Source: Anaerobutyricum hallii (GTDB lineage Bacteria; Bacillota; Clostridia; Lachnospirales; Lachnospiraceae). From it: a stretch of DNA of 64,000 nucleotides. The position numbers and the translations under genes are program-made. The notes beneath the pieces are model-generated. The model had not been told where the DNA came from, made no database searches, and saw only the letters and a list, made by a program, of their open reading frames with translations. Position 1 is the stretch's first letter; the number at the start of each line of letters is the position of its first letter. Positions 48,310 through 56,860 of this stretch are shown one piece after another. Where the stretch lies: positions 2,079,001 through 2,143,000 of the forward strand of contig NZ_LT907978.1 in assembly GCF_900209925.1 (NCBI RefSeq), in the 5' to 3' direction.

Positions 48310-49530
48310 TTAATACATTGAGTTGTCCCCAACGTCTTTTCCAAGATTACAGGTATAGACCCAGTTGATCACATCGCCGTCTTCCACCTTGTATTTACTG
48401 CAGCCGTAGTTCGGGAACCACCCGTTGACATTGTACATCCAGCCGGACAGCTCGCCGCAGTCAAATTCGTAAAGCTGGTTGATTCCTTCCACATATGCGG
48501 TATCGTACATCGGGGTATAGGTGGATTCCATATGGATCCCCGCTTCTTTGCATACCCGTTTTAAAACATCATGGACGCTCTCCCCTTCGGTGAACTCTAT
48601 CGTGGACGGAGCGAGGATCTGCCCATTGGAAGGCACGAACTCTTCCTTTCCTGCGGTCAGATTGCCCATGTTGTTTAAGATGGTGGAACAGCTGATGGAG
48701 ATGGTACAGGTATGGACGGTGGCAGAGCTCTCACTGTTCTTCACGTCACCATCGGAGGAATCACCAGAGCCAGTGTCAGAACTGTTTCCCGATGAACTGC
48801 TGTTTCCGGAACCGCTGACGGAACTTCCGCCGGAGGAGCCTACAGCATCGTTGGCACCGTCTGCCCCCTTATTCTGGGTACCGGTGATCCCGCCTACCAC
48901 ATAGCAGTCGCCGTCCAGTGTGGAGACATTCATGGTCAGCACCGTAGAACCATTCTCCATGTCTGCTGCAATGGTAACATCACTCATCTTAGCCAGATTT
49001 CCTCCCTGTTCCTTTAAGAGGAGCCCTGTATCGGACTCCCAGGCTGACGGTAGGGTCACCTGCAGGGTTGGGACACTGATCACGCCTTTCCCATTCATGG
49101 TCATCATTAAAGCATCATTGGCATTGTTAGCCTGTTTTTTGATCTCATCCAGTCCCTCTGTTGTAAAATTGATCTTCAGGTTCTGGTCTTCCGGGTTCTG
49201 GATCTTGGATGCATCATAAGTCCAGACATAGGAGATCCCATCCTCCGTCTGCCCGGTGAACTGCACCTGTCTGTCCTGCCCGGCAACGGTGGCAAACTGT
49301 TCTTTTGTGATCACGCCGTCTTCTGGGACCTCATTGATATCCTGCAGGGTCTCCACGTTTCCAGCCCCCCCTGCAGTACCGTCTGCACCGGTGCTGCCCT
49401 CACTTCCGTCTTTTGCACTTCCACAGCCAACAGCTAGGACAAGTACAAAAGCCAAGAGAAAAGCAAGAAGCCTGCCCCTGATCGTATTTTTCTTACTGTA
49501 TTTCTGATTTGTTGTTTCCGGTCTAATCAT
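48310..49530 (-). CDS. DUF4430 lipoprotein (transcobalamin C-terminal-like domain)
   Basis: A 406-aa surface lipoprotein: signal peptide with lipobox LAVGC near residue 36, a beta-rich middle (80-215), a Ser/Gly/Asp-rich linker (about 225-265) and a C-terminal DUF4430 domain (about 275-400) with EGESVHDVLKRVCKEAGIHM and GELSGWMYNVNGWFPNYGCSKYKVEDGDVINW. DUF4430 is related to the beta domain of animal transcobalamin and intrinsic factor. It starts in an ATGA overlap with the upstream toroid gene and precedes the ECF T gene, so it is a likely surface capture partner. Confidence 0.85.
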   Translation of the reverse strand: MIRPETTNQKYSKKNTIRGRLLAFLLAFVLVLAVGCGSAKDGSEGSTGADGTAGGAGNVETLQDINEVPEDGVITKEQFATVAGQDRQVQFTGQTEDGISYVWTYDASKIQNPEDQNLKINFTTEGLDEIKKQANNANDALMMTMNGKGVISVPTLQVTLPSAWESDTGLLLKEQGGNLAKMSDVTIAADMENGSTVLTMNVSTLDGDCYVVGGITGTQNKGADGANDAVGSSGGSSVSGSGNSSSSGNSSDTGSGDSSDGDVKNSESSATVHTCTISISCSTILNNMGNLTAGKEEFVPSNGQILAPSTIEFTEGESVHDVLKRVCKEAGIHMESTYTPMYDTAYVEGINQLYEFDCGELSGWMYNVNGWFPNYGCSKYKVEDGDVINWVYTCNLGKDVGDNSMY

Positions 49531-51812
49531 TCCAACGTCACCTTCCCTTTTCTTTTCTTCCATATAAACCAGATCAGCGCCTCAAAGGCCAGTAGGCCGG
49601 TCCCTCCGACTCCTGCATAGAAGACTGAACCCATAGGAATCTCCAGCTTGATGGTCTTGTCCTGCCAGCTTTTTTCTGCCGCTGCAGCCGGGACTTCCGC
49701 TTCTGCTTCTGTTATCAACGGTATAGTGTCACCACTGTCGTAACTTTCCGGAACATAGTCTGCCCCTGTAAAGGACCAGCCCCCTGCTTCCGTTTTCCCG
49801 TTTTCTGTAGCTGTCCCGGATGCACCAGCTGATGATGTCCCGAGGGATTTCGTCGTTGCAGTTCCGAGCTTTTTCGTTGTCGCAGTGCCGCTTGTCCCTG
49901 TGCTGCTTCCGGAAGAAGAAGCTGCTGCCGTAGGGGTCGCGTTCACTTTCACGATGCAGGACGCCGAGATACCACTTCCGTCTTTTGCCGTGACAGTGAT
50001 CACGGCAGAGCCTGCCTTGACGCCTTTCACTTTTCCCTTCTGGGTGACCGTTGCCACCTTCTTATTCGAAGAAGACCATTTGACTTCTTTATTAGTAGCA
50101 TTGGACGGGGACGCCACTGCCGTCAGTTTCTTTGTCTTTCCTTTTACTATAGTGATGGAGCTGTAATCCAGCACGATCTGGGATACCGGGACAGTCAGCG
50201 AGGTCGTTGTCCCGCCTGCTTCCTTTATTGATTCGGTGTTTCCGGTACTGTTTCCTGTGGAAGAAGCCTCCACCTTTTCCCCTGCCGTAATGGTCACATC
50301 ACTCATATCATACAGGGCAGTCTTACCCTGCAGCATCCGTTTATATGCCACAGTGGCATACATGCCCTGTTCCGTCGCCATGCCGTTTAAGGTCCCGCCT
50401 TCTCCACCTCCGTTATTTCCTGCACCGGCAGCCACGTGCATGAAGCCGCCTTCCGGCAGATAATACTGGAACAGTCCTGTCAGGGGCCACTTGCCGTTCT
50501 CATTGATAAAACGGTCATCCGTTGCCGGATCAATGCCGATGGCTGACAGGGCGGTGATGACCTGGGCTGTGCTCTCCGAGGTCTCTGTCCCCATGGTCGC
50601 ATATCCGCCGCTCGTAAGCTGGACAGATGCCAGCCATTCTACCGCACGGTTGATGGCACCTTTCACATTTACACTTGTTTCATAATACGGGGCAAGAGCC
50701 TGGATCGTCATGCCGGTGATATCCACATCCGGCTCATTTCCGGCAAGGGTCCAGCCGCCTTTTGATGTTTCTCTTCCTAACAGATATTTGATCAGGCCCT
50801 CTTCTGTTGTTTGTTCCTCTGCATCAGGGTTTATCGGAATAGTATAGGACGGATGGCTGTTCAGCGCGATCAGTGCCCAGATCGGTCCGTTAAATCCTTG
50901 ATACTTTATATCTGTAAAATCAGATAGATTAGCAAGCAGGTTATGGCCGCCTATGTTCTGGGCATCTTTCCCTATTGCAGTCAGGGCAAGGATCAGTTTG
51001 GAATACTCCGTATATTTTGTCTTTGTCAAAATCCAGTTATTTTCTTCCAGGTATGCATAAACATTTTTATAGAAGGTTTCCGTATAACTGGCAGGAACCC
51101 CCAGACCGCTCCTGGTCATGCCGATCACGTTCCAAATGCTGTTGTAATCCGGATCCGTATCGACACTCAGCATATAGGAACGGACATTAGCAAGTACGGT
51201 GTCCACAGACGGGTTTAATGATTCCGCTGTTTTCTCCGATTTTATTTCAGCGGAAACGGTTTTTTTCTCCGCTTTATCGGAAACAGTCTCTTCCTTTTGT
51301 TCCGTGGTTTCCACAGTCTCCAGAGGGATCCCAATGCCGTAAGCCCTGCCGAGCTGCAGATATTTTCGGACCTCTTCTTTCGATGATCCTTTTTCTTCTG
51401 CTGTGGAAGCCTCCTCTGTTTTTTCTGTTGTGCATTCTTTGGCTTCTTCCTTTGTTACCGGCTCCTCCGGAACTTCTGTCTTATTATCCGTCTCAGGATC
51501 TTCCTTGGTGACTTTATCTTTCTTTTCTTCCTCTGTGGTTGTTTCTTCTGCTGCATCATTCCCCTCTGCATCCTCTCCTTCAGCCAAATCTGCTACTGTT
51601 TTTCCAGCTGGAGCAGGAGTATCTCTCTCCTGTTCTTTTTTATCAGCAGAAAAAGCATCCGCCACTGCTTGAACACCTTCTACGGTTTCGGGCTGTTTTT
51701 CCTGTGCACAAACCGGCATATTACCCAGCGGGCATAGGCCTATAAACACAAAAACAGCCAGCAAAACGCACACACCCTTGCGCCCCCAGCAAGCCGTTCT
51801 TCTCATCTTCAT
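49527..51812 (-). CDS. Membrane-anchored surface protein with alpha-alpha toroid (prenyltransferase/transcobalamin-like) and Big_2 domain
   Basis: A 761-aa exported protein: signal peptide (MKMRRTACWGRKGVCVLLAV, cut after VCA), an acidic low-complexity stretch (35-180), an alpha-alpha toroid region (about 195-500) with repeat motifs GFNGPIWALIALN, GGWTLAGNEPDVDITGMTIQAL and GGYATMGTETSESTAQVITAL, a Big_2 domain (about 550-630, WSSSNKKVATVTQKGKV), a Ser/Thr linker and a C-terminal membrane helix (FYAGVGGTGLLAFEALIWFIW) with a KKRKGK tail. The toroid fold is that of the transcobalamin alpha domain. First gene of the ECF operon; ATG at 51812 with GGAGAAG. Confidence 0.85.
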   Translation of the reverse strand: MKMRRTACWGRKGVCVLLAVFVFIGLCPLGNMPVCAQEKQPETVEGVQAVADAFSADKKEQERDTPAPAGKTVADLAEGEDAEGNDAAEETTTEEEKKDKVTKEDPETDNKTEVPEEPVTKEEAKECTTEKTEEASTAEEKGSSKEEVRKYLQLGRAYGIGIPLETVETTEQKEETVSDKAEKKTVSAEIKSEKTAESLNPSVDTVLANVRSYMLSVDTDPDYNSIWNVIGMTRSGLGVPASYTETFYKNVYAYLEENNWILTKTKYTEYSKLILALTAIGKDAQNIGGHNLLANLSDFTDIKYQGFNGPIWALIALNSHPSYTIPINPDAEEQTTEEGLIKYLLGRETSKGGWTLAGNEPDVDITGMTIQALAPYYETSVNVKGAINRAVEWLASVQLTSGGYATMGTETSESTAQVITALSAIGIDPATDDRFINENGKWPLTGLFQYYLPEGGFMHVAAGAGNNGGGEGGTLNGMATEQGMYATVAYKRMLQGKTALYDMSDVTITAGEKVEASSTGNSTGNTESIKEAGGTTTSLTVPVSQIVLDYSSITIVKGKTKKLTAVASPSNATNKEVKWSSSNKKVATVTQKGKVKGVKAGSAVITVTAKDGSGISASCIVKVNATPTAAASSSGSSTGTSGTATTKKLGTATTKSLGTSSAGASGTATENGKTEAGGWSFTGADYVPESYDSGDTIPLITEAEAEVPAAAAEKSWQDKTIKLEIPMGSVFYAGVGGTGLLAFEALIWFIWKKRKGKVTLE

Positions 51813-51982
51813 ACAACACTTCTCCTTTTTATCCTGTCTTTGCCTGATAGGCATTTATTTTTAAAAACTGCTGTTTTCCGTCAACCGAAATAATATGTTC
51901 GTAAATATATAACAGGTCTCCTTCCCAAGCCTATCGGAAAAGTTTTCCTTTACATCCTGTTACTTTTCCTATACGCTCTTTC

Positions 51983-52010
51983 AGGCAGGACAGCATATGC
52001 TGTCCTGCCT
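51983..52010. repeat. Perfect 28-bp palindrome after the DUF4430/Fn3 gene
   Basis: AGGCAGGACAGCAT followed directly by its complement. It lies 19 nt past the stop of the minus-strand gene and could end its transcript, although no T-run follows. As a gapless palindrome it could also be a protein-binding site upstream of the ECF operon. No other feature is seen in 51813-52028. Confidence 0.6.
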
Positions 52011-52028
52011 ATTTTGATAGTAACTACA

Positions 52029-53585
52029 CTATTTGATATTGACCTTTTTTACATTAGAATCGTTTCCATAATAAGTGACACCGTTTACTATCCGATATGT
52101 CCGTACCTTGAAATAATAGGTCTGTTTCTTTTTCAGTCCGCTCTTTGTGAATGTAACCGTTTTTGCCTTTTTGATTGTCTTGATCTTTTTATATCCAGAT
52201 GATTTTTTCATAGACATATAGATCTCATAGCCAGAAGCAACATTCACCTTTTTCCAGGTAAGCTTTGCTTTTTTTGTGCCTATTTTTTTCACAGATTTCA
52301 AGGTCGTCTTTGCAGGTGTATTTTGATTTATGAGAGCCTGCTGCAATGCTTTCTGCTGTGCCTCCTGCTCTGCTTTTTGTTCAGTCGCAGCCTTCTCTGC
52401 TGCTACCTGGGCTTTCAACTGGGAAATATTCTGCTCTGCCTGGGTCAGTTTAGAAAGAATTTCAGCAGAAACCAGTGCTTTTTGTTCAGTTGTTAATGCA
52501 TTATATGCTTTTCTTGCTGCAACAACCTGGCTCTCATTAGATAAAGATACGGTTCCAAGTGCATTAATCTGGGATATCACCGAATCTGCTTTTTGTTCAT
52601 TTTTTAACTGGACTATCTCCTTTTCTGCATTAGTTAATATTTCTAAAGACTCAGGTGATACTTTTGACTTTTGTTCATCATTAAATGAATTGTAAGTATT
52701 TCTTATTCCTATAATATCTCGTTCCTTCTCTAATGTCACCTCGCCGATTTTCTTAATACGTGTCATTAAATCCTGAACAAGTTTTTCATTATATGAAACT
52801 ACATAATCATTAATTGCTTCTTCTGAAGGAAGTGCATTATATACCATGTCCATTTTTTCTTGAAGTGTATCCAGATCAATCACTGCATCATATGCATCTC
52901 CATATGCTTTTCTACAATCATCATTTAGAAAACATGCTGCGCGGTTTTGACTGATCAATGCTAGTCTCTTAGTAATTTCCTCTCTTTTCGGCAGATTCAA
53001 AGCATCTTTCATACTTTCATTCGAATCGCCCAGATCAGCACCATATCCATATAAAGTAAATTGTACCCGTATCACATCTCCATCGCTCATCTCGCAATCA
53101 GACATTACATAATTTGGAAATTCTCCATTTTTACTATACAACCATCCTGAGGATGGCATATATGAAAATTCTCCAAGTTTGGGAGCATCTTTGTTCTTCT
53201 CGTTTCCCGTCGGACATTTCAGGCCTTCTCCATTTGCTGTAGTCATATTAGGCATTGATTTGATGCAATCCGGCACCTCATATTTTCCATTATCTGCATT
53301 ATAAATTAATGCAAGATAAAATCCCATTTCTGAATTTTTTACATTTGCTTCATATCCATTTTCTCTCAGAACCCTCAACAGTACATCTGAAAAATGTTCG
53401 CCTTTATAAAATGGGGTTATTGTCGGATCAATCAAATAGCCTTGTCCTATTGTAAATTTTTCCACACTTACTATAATATTCCCAGCTTTTTCAGCAGCAA
53501 AACTATCTGTTTTCCAAATGAATCCCAGCATCATTGTAAATGCAAATACCAGAAACCATTTCTTCCATTTATTTTCTTTTCTCAT
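52029..53585 (-). CDS. Secreted DUF4430 protein with coiled-coil repeats and an Fn3 domain
   Basis: A 518-aa exported protein: signal peptide (1-31, cut near SFA), an N-terminal DUF4430-like domain (about 38-190; SDVLLRVLRENGYEANV, SSGWLYSKNGEFPNYVMSDCEMSDGDVIRVQF), helical FIVAR-like repeats (about 270-350; RNTYNSFNDEQKSKVS, RKAYNALTTEQKALVS), an Ala/Gln/Lys coiled coil (360-420) and a C-terminal Fn3 domain (about 428-518). No wall-sorting motif is seen. It is AT-rich, unlike the ECF operon downstream, so it may be an older resident partner. Confidence 0.82.
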   Translation of the reverse strand: MRKENKWKKWFLVFAFTMMLGFIWKTDSFAAEKAGNIIVSVEKFTIGQGYLIDPTITPFYKGEHFSDVLLRVLRENGYEANVKNSEMGFYLALIYNADNGKYEVPDCIKSMPNMTTANGEGLKCPTGNEKNKDAPKLGEFSYMPSSGWLYSKNGEFPNYVMSDCEMSDGDVIRVQFTLYGYGADLGDSNESMKDALNLPKREEITKRLALISQNRAACFLNDDCRKAYGDAYDAVIDLDTLQEKMDMVYNALPSEEAINDYVVSYNEKLVQDLMTRIKKIGEVTLEKERDIIGIRNTYNSFNDEQKSKVSPESLEILTNAEKEIVQLKNEQKADSVISQINALGTVSLSNESQVVAARKAYNALTTEQKALVSAEILSKLTQAEQNISQLKAQVAAEKAATEQKAEQEAQQKALQQALINQNTPAKTTLKSVKKIGTKKAKLTWKKVNVASGYEIYMSMKKSSGYKKIKTIKKAKTVTFTKSGLKKKQTYYFKVRTYRIVNGVTYYGNDSNVKKVNIK

Positions 53586-53985
53586 GCATCTTACACCTAT
53601 TATGAGGTGACCTTTATCAATTGAAAATCACAAAAATCACCACAAACTTTTCCTTTCCCAAATTTTAACACCGGGTACAGAGACAGAGCCTCATATCTAA
53701 CAGTCGTCGGCCTTTGTCACTCTGTTATACGTAGATTGGTTACCAACAAGTTAATGATCCGACGTGAATCTTGCCATCTCTAAACGTGAATCAAAATATA
53801 TTAATAAAATCAATAGAGATAAATCGCAAATAATTCGAACCTAATAATACTCCAATACTCTGCCTCTGCATCCAGTGCTAGTGTTACTATACAGATGGAA
53901 TCTGATAACATCAGTTTCATCTGCTTAATAACCATTCATGATATTCAGATATTTCTATCATAAGCTTGGCGGCAAAGCGGTGCAA
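53586..53985. other. Upstream region of the DUF4430/Fn3 gene, no gene seen
   Basis: About 400 nt without a supported ORF or known riboswitch. A hairpin with arms ATGATATTCAG/CTGAATATCAT and AAGCTTG/CAAGCTT begins at about 53937 and extends to 54027, reaching the IS110 remnant. Confidence 0.4.
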
Positions 53986-53999
53986 TAGCAAGCTTAATT

Positions 54000-54380
54000 G
54001 AAGCAGCTGAATATCATATTTACGAGATATTTCCTGTAGCCATTCTCCACATAAAACAGGCAAGTTCTATTGCTATTGCAGTGGCAACTGCATTTCTTTT
54101 TATCCCTTATTTAATGTCATCTTGTAGAATCGTCTTCGCAGCCTTTTATTAGCCTTATCTGCATATACTATTACTTCTGCAGAACATCCTTGTTGACATT
54201 GTTTCAATGCTATTGATTTGTGTCCTATATTGCCTCGTGTATAATTTTGCGCTACTTCTACGATTAGCCGCCTTAAGCAATTTTTATTTACGAATCTTTA
54301 TTGTTATAGCAATATCGTAATAATCGGCACCACTCTCTAATGTACCGAATTACGTCATGCTCAGACTTATAGCAGCAAAT
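54000..54380 (-). pseudogene. IS110-family transposase remnant (C-terminal part)
   Basis: The minus strand, with stops and frame changes, gives EVAQNYTRGNIGHKSIALKQ, CSAEVIVYADKANKRLRRRF and NAVATAIAIELACFMWRM. These resemble the C-terminal domain of IS110/IS1111-type transposases (KANxRLRRxYY, VAVTAIARELACFIW). The N-terminal catalytic part is missing. Boundaries are approximate. Confidence 0.65.
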
Positions 54381-54420
54381 CCAAGACATAACAAAAGAAT
54401 CATAAGTTGATATAAAATTT

Positions 54421-54466
54421 AGAGCTGGCAGACGTACTTGTAATCTGCCAACTCTAGCTTTTTTAA
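54421..54466 (-). terminator. Hairpin terminator after the Big_2 surface protein gene
   Basis: Twelve-base arms AGAGCTGGCAGA and TCTGCCAACTCT (one G-U pair), loop 11 nt, T-rich on both sides, 40 nt past the stop at 54506. Confidence 0.7.
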
Positions 54467-54505
54467 TCTGATAATATTACCCCAAGAGAGTACATATCAA
54501 ATTAT

Positions 54506-56320
54506 TTATTTTCTTTTAGGAACGATTACATTAACTGTCGCTTTCTTAGTTCCTGATTTCATAGTAATTTTTACTGTTCCGGCTCCTACTGCCTTCACTT
54601 TTCCACTAGAAGTAACAACAGCCACTTTCTTATTGGAAGATTTGTATATCACTTTCTCTGTGCTGGTAAATGGAACTCGTACAGACTTCAATGTTACGGT
54701 ATTTCCTTTTTTCAGTGTAATCTTGTTCTGTTTTGCAGTGAGCTTTGTTGTTTTAACAGTGCCATTTGTCACTTTCACTTTGTAACTTCTTGTCTTCTTG
54801 CTGGCAAGACGGATTTTCAAAGTAGTACTTCCTTTTTTCAGTGATTTCAGCTTGATTGTTCCATTCTTTTTATTTAAAGAAATTAATTTTGCATATTTTG
54901 AATTACTTACCTTTACAGAATCAAGAGAATCTCCGTTTGCTAAAGAAAGCTTGATTGTAATTGTCTTTCCTGCTTTTACAGGAATAGATTTCAATTTTCC
55001 CTGCACTTCTAATACCGGTGCTAATTTTGATCCAACGGTTCGTGTTTCAACATCGCCGCAGGTACAAGTACGTTTTTGCTGTTCTGCCTGGAATACAGTT
55101 GCATTTGACACAGTTTCCCATGAACCATAGCTATGTTTATGATCTGGTGTTGCAGAAAGCTCTTTAATCTTAGCTTCTGCTGCTGCGAGAATTGTTAATG
55201 TTGTTGTAGGAACATAATTCTTCTGCTTTTCTGTAAGAGCTTCATATACTGTTCTTGCAGCCTCAACTTCAGCTTTATTATCCAGTGTTATATCTGAAAC
55301 ATCAGGTAATGCATTAATGGCAGCTTTCACTGCAGCCACAGTCTGTGTCATTTCATCATCAAAATCAACAATATCTCGGCTGCTTCCATAGATACCAAGA
55401 TAAACATCTCCATCGGTAATCTGATATGCATAGTGATAAGCAAAAGCCTGTGCATCTTCTGGTTTTAAAGTTTCTGCTTCCAAAACACGATTTTTATAAG
55501 CCTCCCACTGATCCGGATAATCTTTTTCCAGATTAGTGCCATATGCATAATAATCTTTTACATCAAGAGCAGTCAACGTATCACCATCGGCCGGTTTCAC
55601 TTTAAGATCATTCTTTGCAGCATCAAACCAGTCATATTTCGAGCAGAGCTGATAAAATGGTTTAAGATATTTCATAGAATCCCAGAAAGCACTATCTACT
55701 TTTTCATATGCTTCTTTAATCAAAGCATCGTAACGTTCTGTGTGATACTGTTCCATCAAAGAACCCATCGCTACCACAGCTACCGCCATGGAAGGGAATG
55801 TATAACCTCTACCCGTCGTATGTGTATGATACCCTTCAACTTTTGTATCTACAGTATTAAAATATTCAATAGCAAAAGATTTCTGCTCCTTCAGTTCATC
55901 GGACAAAGTTTTTCCCTTACGTATGATATATTCCTCATAAGAGGAAAAAGCAGAAGCAAAGTTGATTATAGTCATCGCATTTGTATAAGATATTTGTCCT
56001 AAACTTGACGAAGAATTAACTGTAATTGGCCCTGTTTCTGAATCCTTCACAAAAACATTTTTTAGATAATTCTCAATCGGTGCAGCACCGTTATAATATC
56101 CATGGTCATCCTTTAACACTCGATAATAGACAGAACCAAAGCAATTATCCGTGCCTTTGCAATTGGCATTGCCAAAAATTGTGTCTTCTATCTTCGTGCC
56201 CACGGTCTGGAAGGTACCGTCTGTCAAACTGTTACTTGGAACAGTCTCTGCAGAAACTCCGAAACTGATGGAACTCAGTATCGTTGTCAACGTTAAAATG
56301 ATTGCCAATACTTTCTTCAT
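54506..56320 (-). CDS. Secreted Big_2 surface protein with uncharacterised N-terminal domain
   Basis: A 604-aa exported protein: signal peptide (1-25, cut near VSA), a novel N-terminal domain (about 30-320) with Cys pair GNANCKGTDNCFG and HTHTTGRGYTFPSMAVAVV, a FIVAR-like helical repeat (about 335-380; [15 protein letters not shown]), the module HKHSYGSWETVSNATVFQAE with CTCGDVETRTVG common in clostridial surface proteins, and two Big_2-like domains (about 440-604). No sorting motif is seen. The ATG at 56320 has GGGAGGAG upstream. Function unknown; neighbours suggest ligand capture. Confidence 0.75.
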   Translation of the reverse strand: MKKVLAIILTLTTILSSISFGVSAETVPSNSLTDGTFQTVGTKIEDTIFGNANCKGTDNCFGSVYYRVLKDDHGYYNGAAPIENYLKNVFVKDSETGPITVNSSSSLGQISYTNAMTIINFASAFSSYEEYIIRKGKTLSDELKEQKSFAIEYFNTVDTKVEGYHTHTTGRGYTFPSMAVAVVAMGSLMEQYHTERYDALIKEAYEKVDSAFWDSMKYLKPFYQLCSKYDWFDAAKNDLKVKPADGDTLTALDVKDYYAYGTNLEKDYPDQWEAYKNRVLEAETLKPEDAQAFAYHYAYQITDGDVYLGIYGSSRDIVDFDDEMTQTVAAVKAAINALPDVSDITLDNKAEVEAARTVYEALTEKQKNYVPTTTLTILAAAEAKIKELSATPDHKHSYGSWETVSNATVFQAEQQKRTCTCGDVETRTVGSKLAPVLEVQGKLKSIPVKAGKTITIKLSLANGDSLDSVKVSNSKYAKLISLNKKNGTIKLKSLKKGSTTLKIRLASKKTRSYKVKVTNGTVKTTKLTAKQNKITLKKGNTVTLKSVRVPFTSTEKVIYKSSNKKVAVVTSSGKVKAVGAGTVKITMKSGTKKATVNVIVPKRK

Positions 56321-56477
56321 AATTTCTCCTCCCTTTTTCTTCAAGTATTGTAACAGCATTCGCAGTCATATGCCCTTTTACTGATATACTCTGAAAAAAT
56401 CAGATGACAAGCCACAGAAAATGGAAAATGGATCCATGCCCCAAATTGCAAAAGCAAAATATGTTGTTGCAATCGTA

Positions 56478-56517
56478 ATATTACTTCAAGAACACTCTGA
56501 CGGTCTTGAAGTAATAT
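56478..56517. repeat. Perfect 14-bp hairpin upstream of the Big_2 protein gene
   Basis: Arms ATATTACTTCAAGA and TCTTGAAGTAATAT around a 12-nt loop, 160 nt before the start codon. Could be a leader structure or operator. Nothing else is recognised in 56321-56800. Confidence 0.6.
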
Positions 56518-56799
56518 CAGTGAACAATTAACATTTTATCTGTCCATTTCAGCAAAAGGTAATTGAACTGTTATTTAACAATTTTAATTTATCACTTATC
56601 ATTTATGAATGTCAATGAGTTCCCCACTTGAACGGGCAACATGGTCTCTTTGTATCTTTCATGATTCATTTACAAACTACAAGCCAACCTGCACAAACTT
56701 TCCGCTGATATATTCTTTCATCACAAGACAGAGGATATAGTAAAGAGATGCTAGCTCCTGTTCTTTTCGATAAACAAAAAAGACCGAATTTTTTAATTT

Positions 56800-56848
56800 A
56801 TAAAACAATCAAACTGACTATCTTTTTATCAAGATAGTCGGTTTGATC
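56800..56848 (-). terminator. Terminator after the 514-aa AraC/GyrI regulator
   Basis: Eighteen-base arms (56807-56824 and 56831-56848, one mismatch plus a wobble), loop 6 nt, then GTTTTATAAATT on the minus strand. Confidence 0.85.
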
Positions 56849-56860
56849 GTAAATTATTTT

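Noticed and set aside
48521-48904. Plus-strand ORF opposite the DUF4430 gene, and similar ORFs across 44.7-51.7 kb
   Set aside because: The G+C-rich operon leaves long open antisense frames. None has a ribosome site or protein-like motifs.
53586-53985. Search for a third cobalamin riboswitch before the DUF4430/Fn3 gene
   Set aside because: None of the conserved aptamer boxes is present on either strand.
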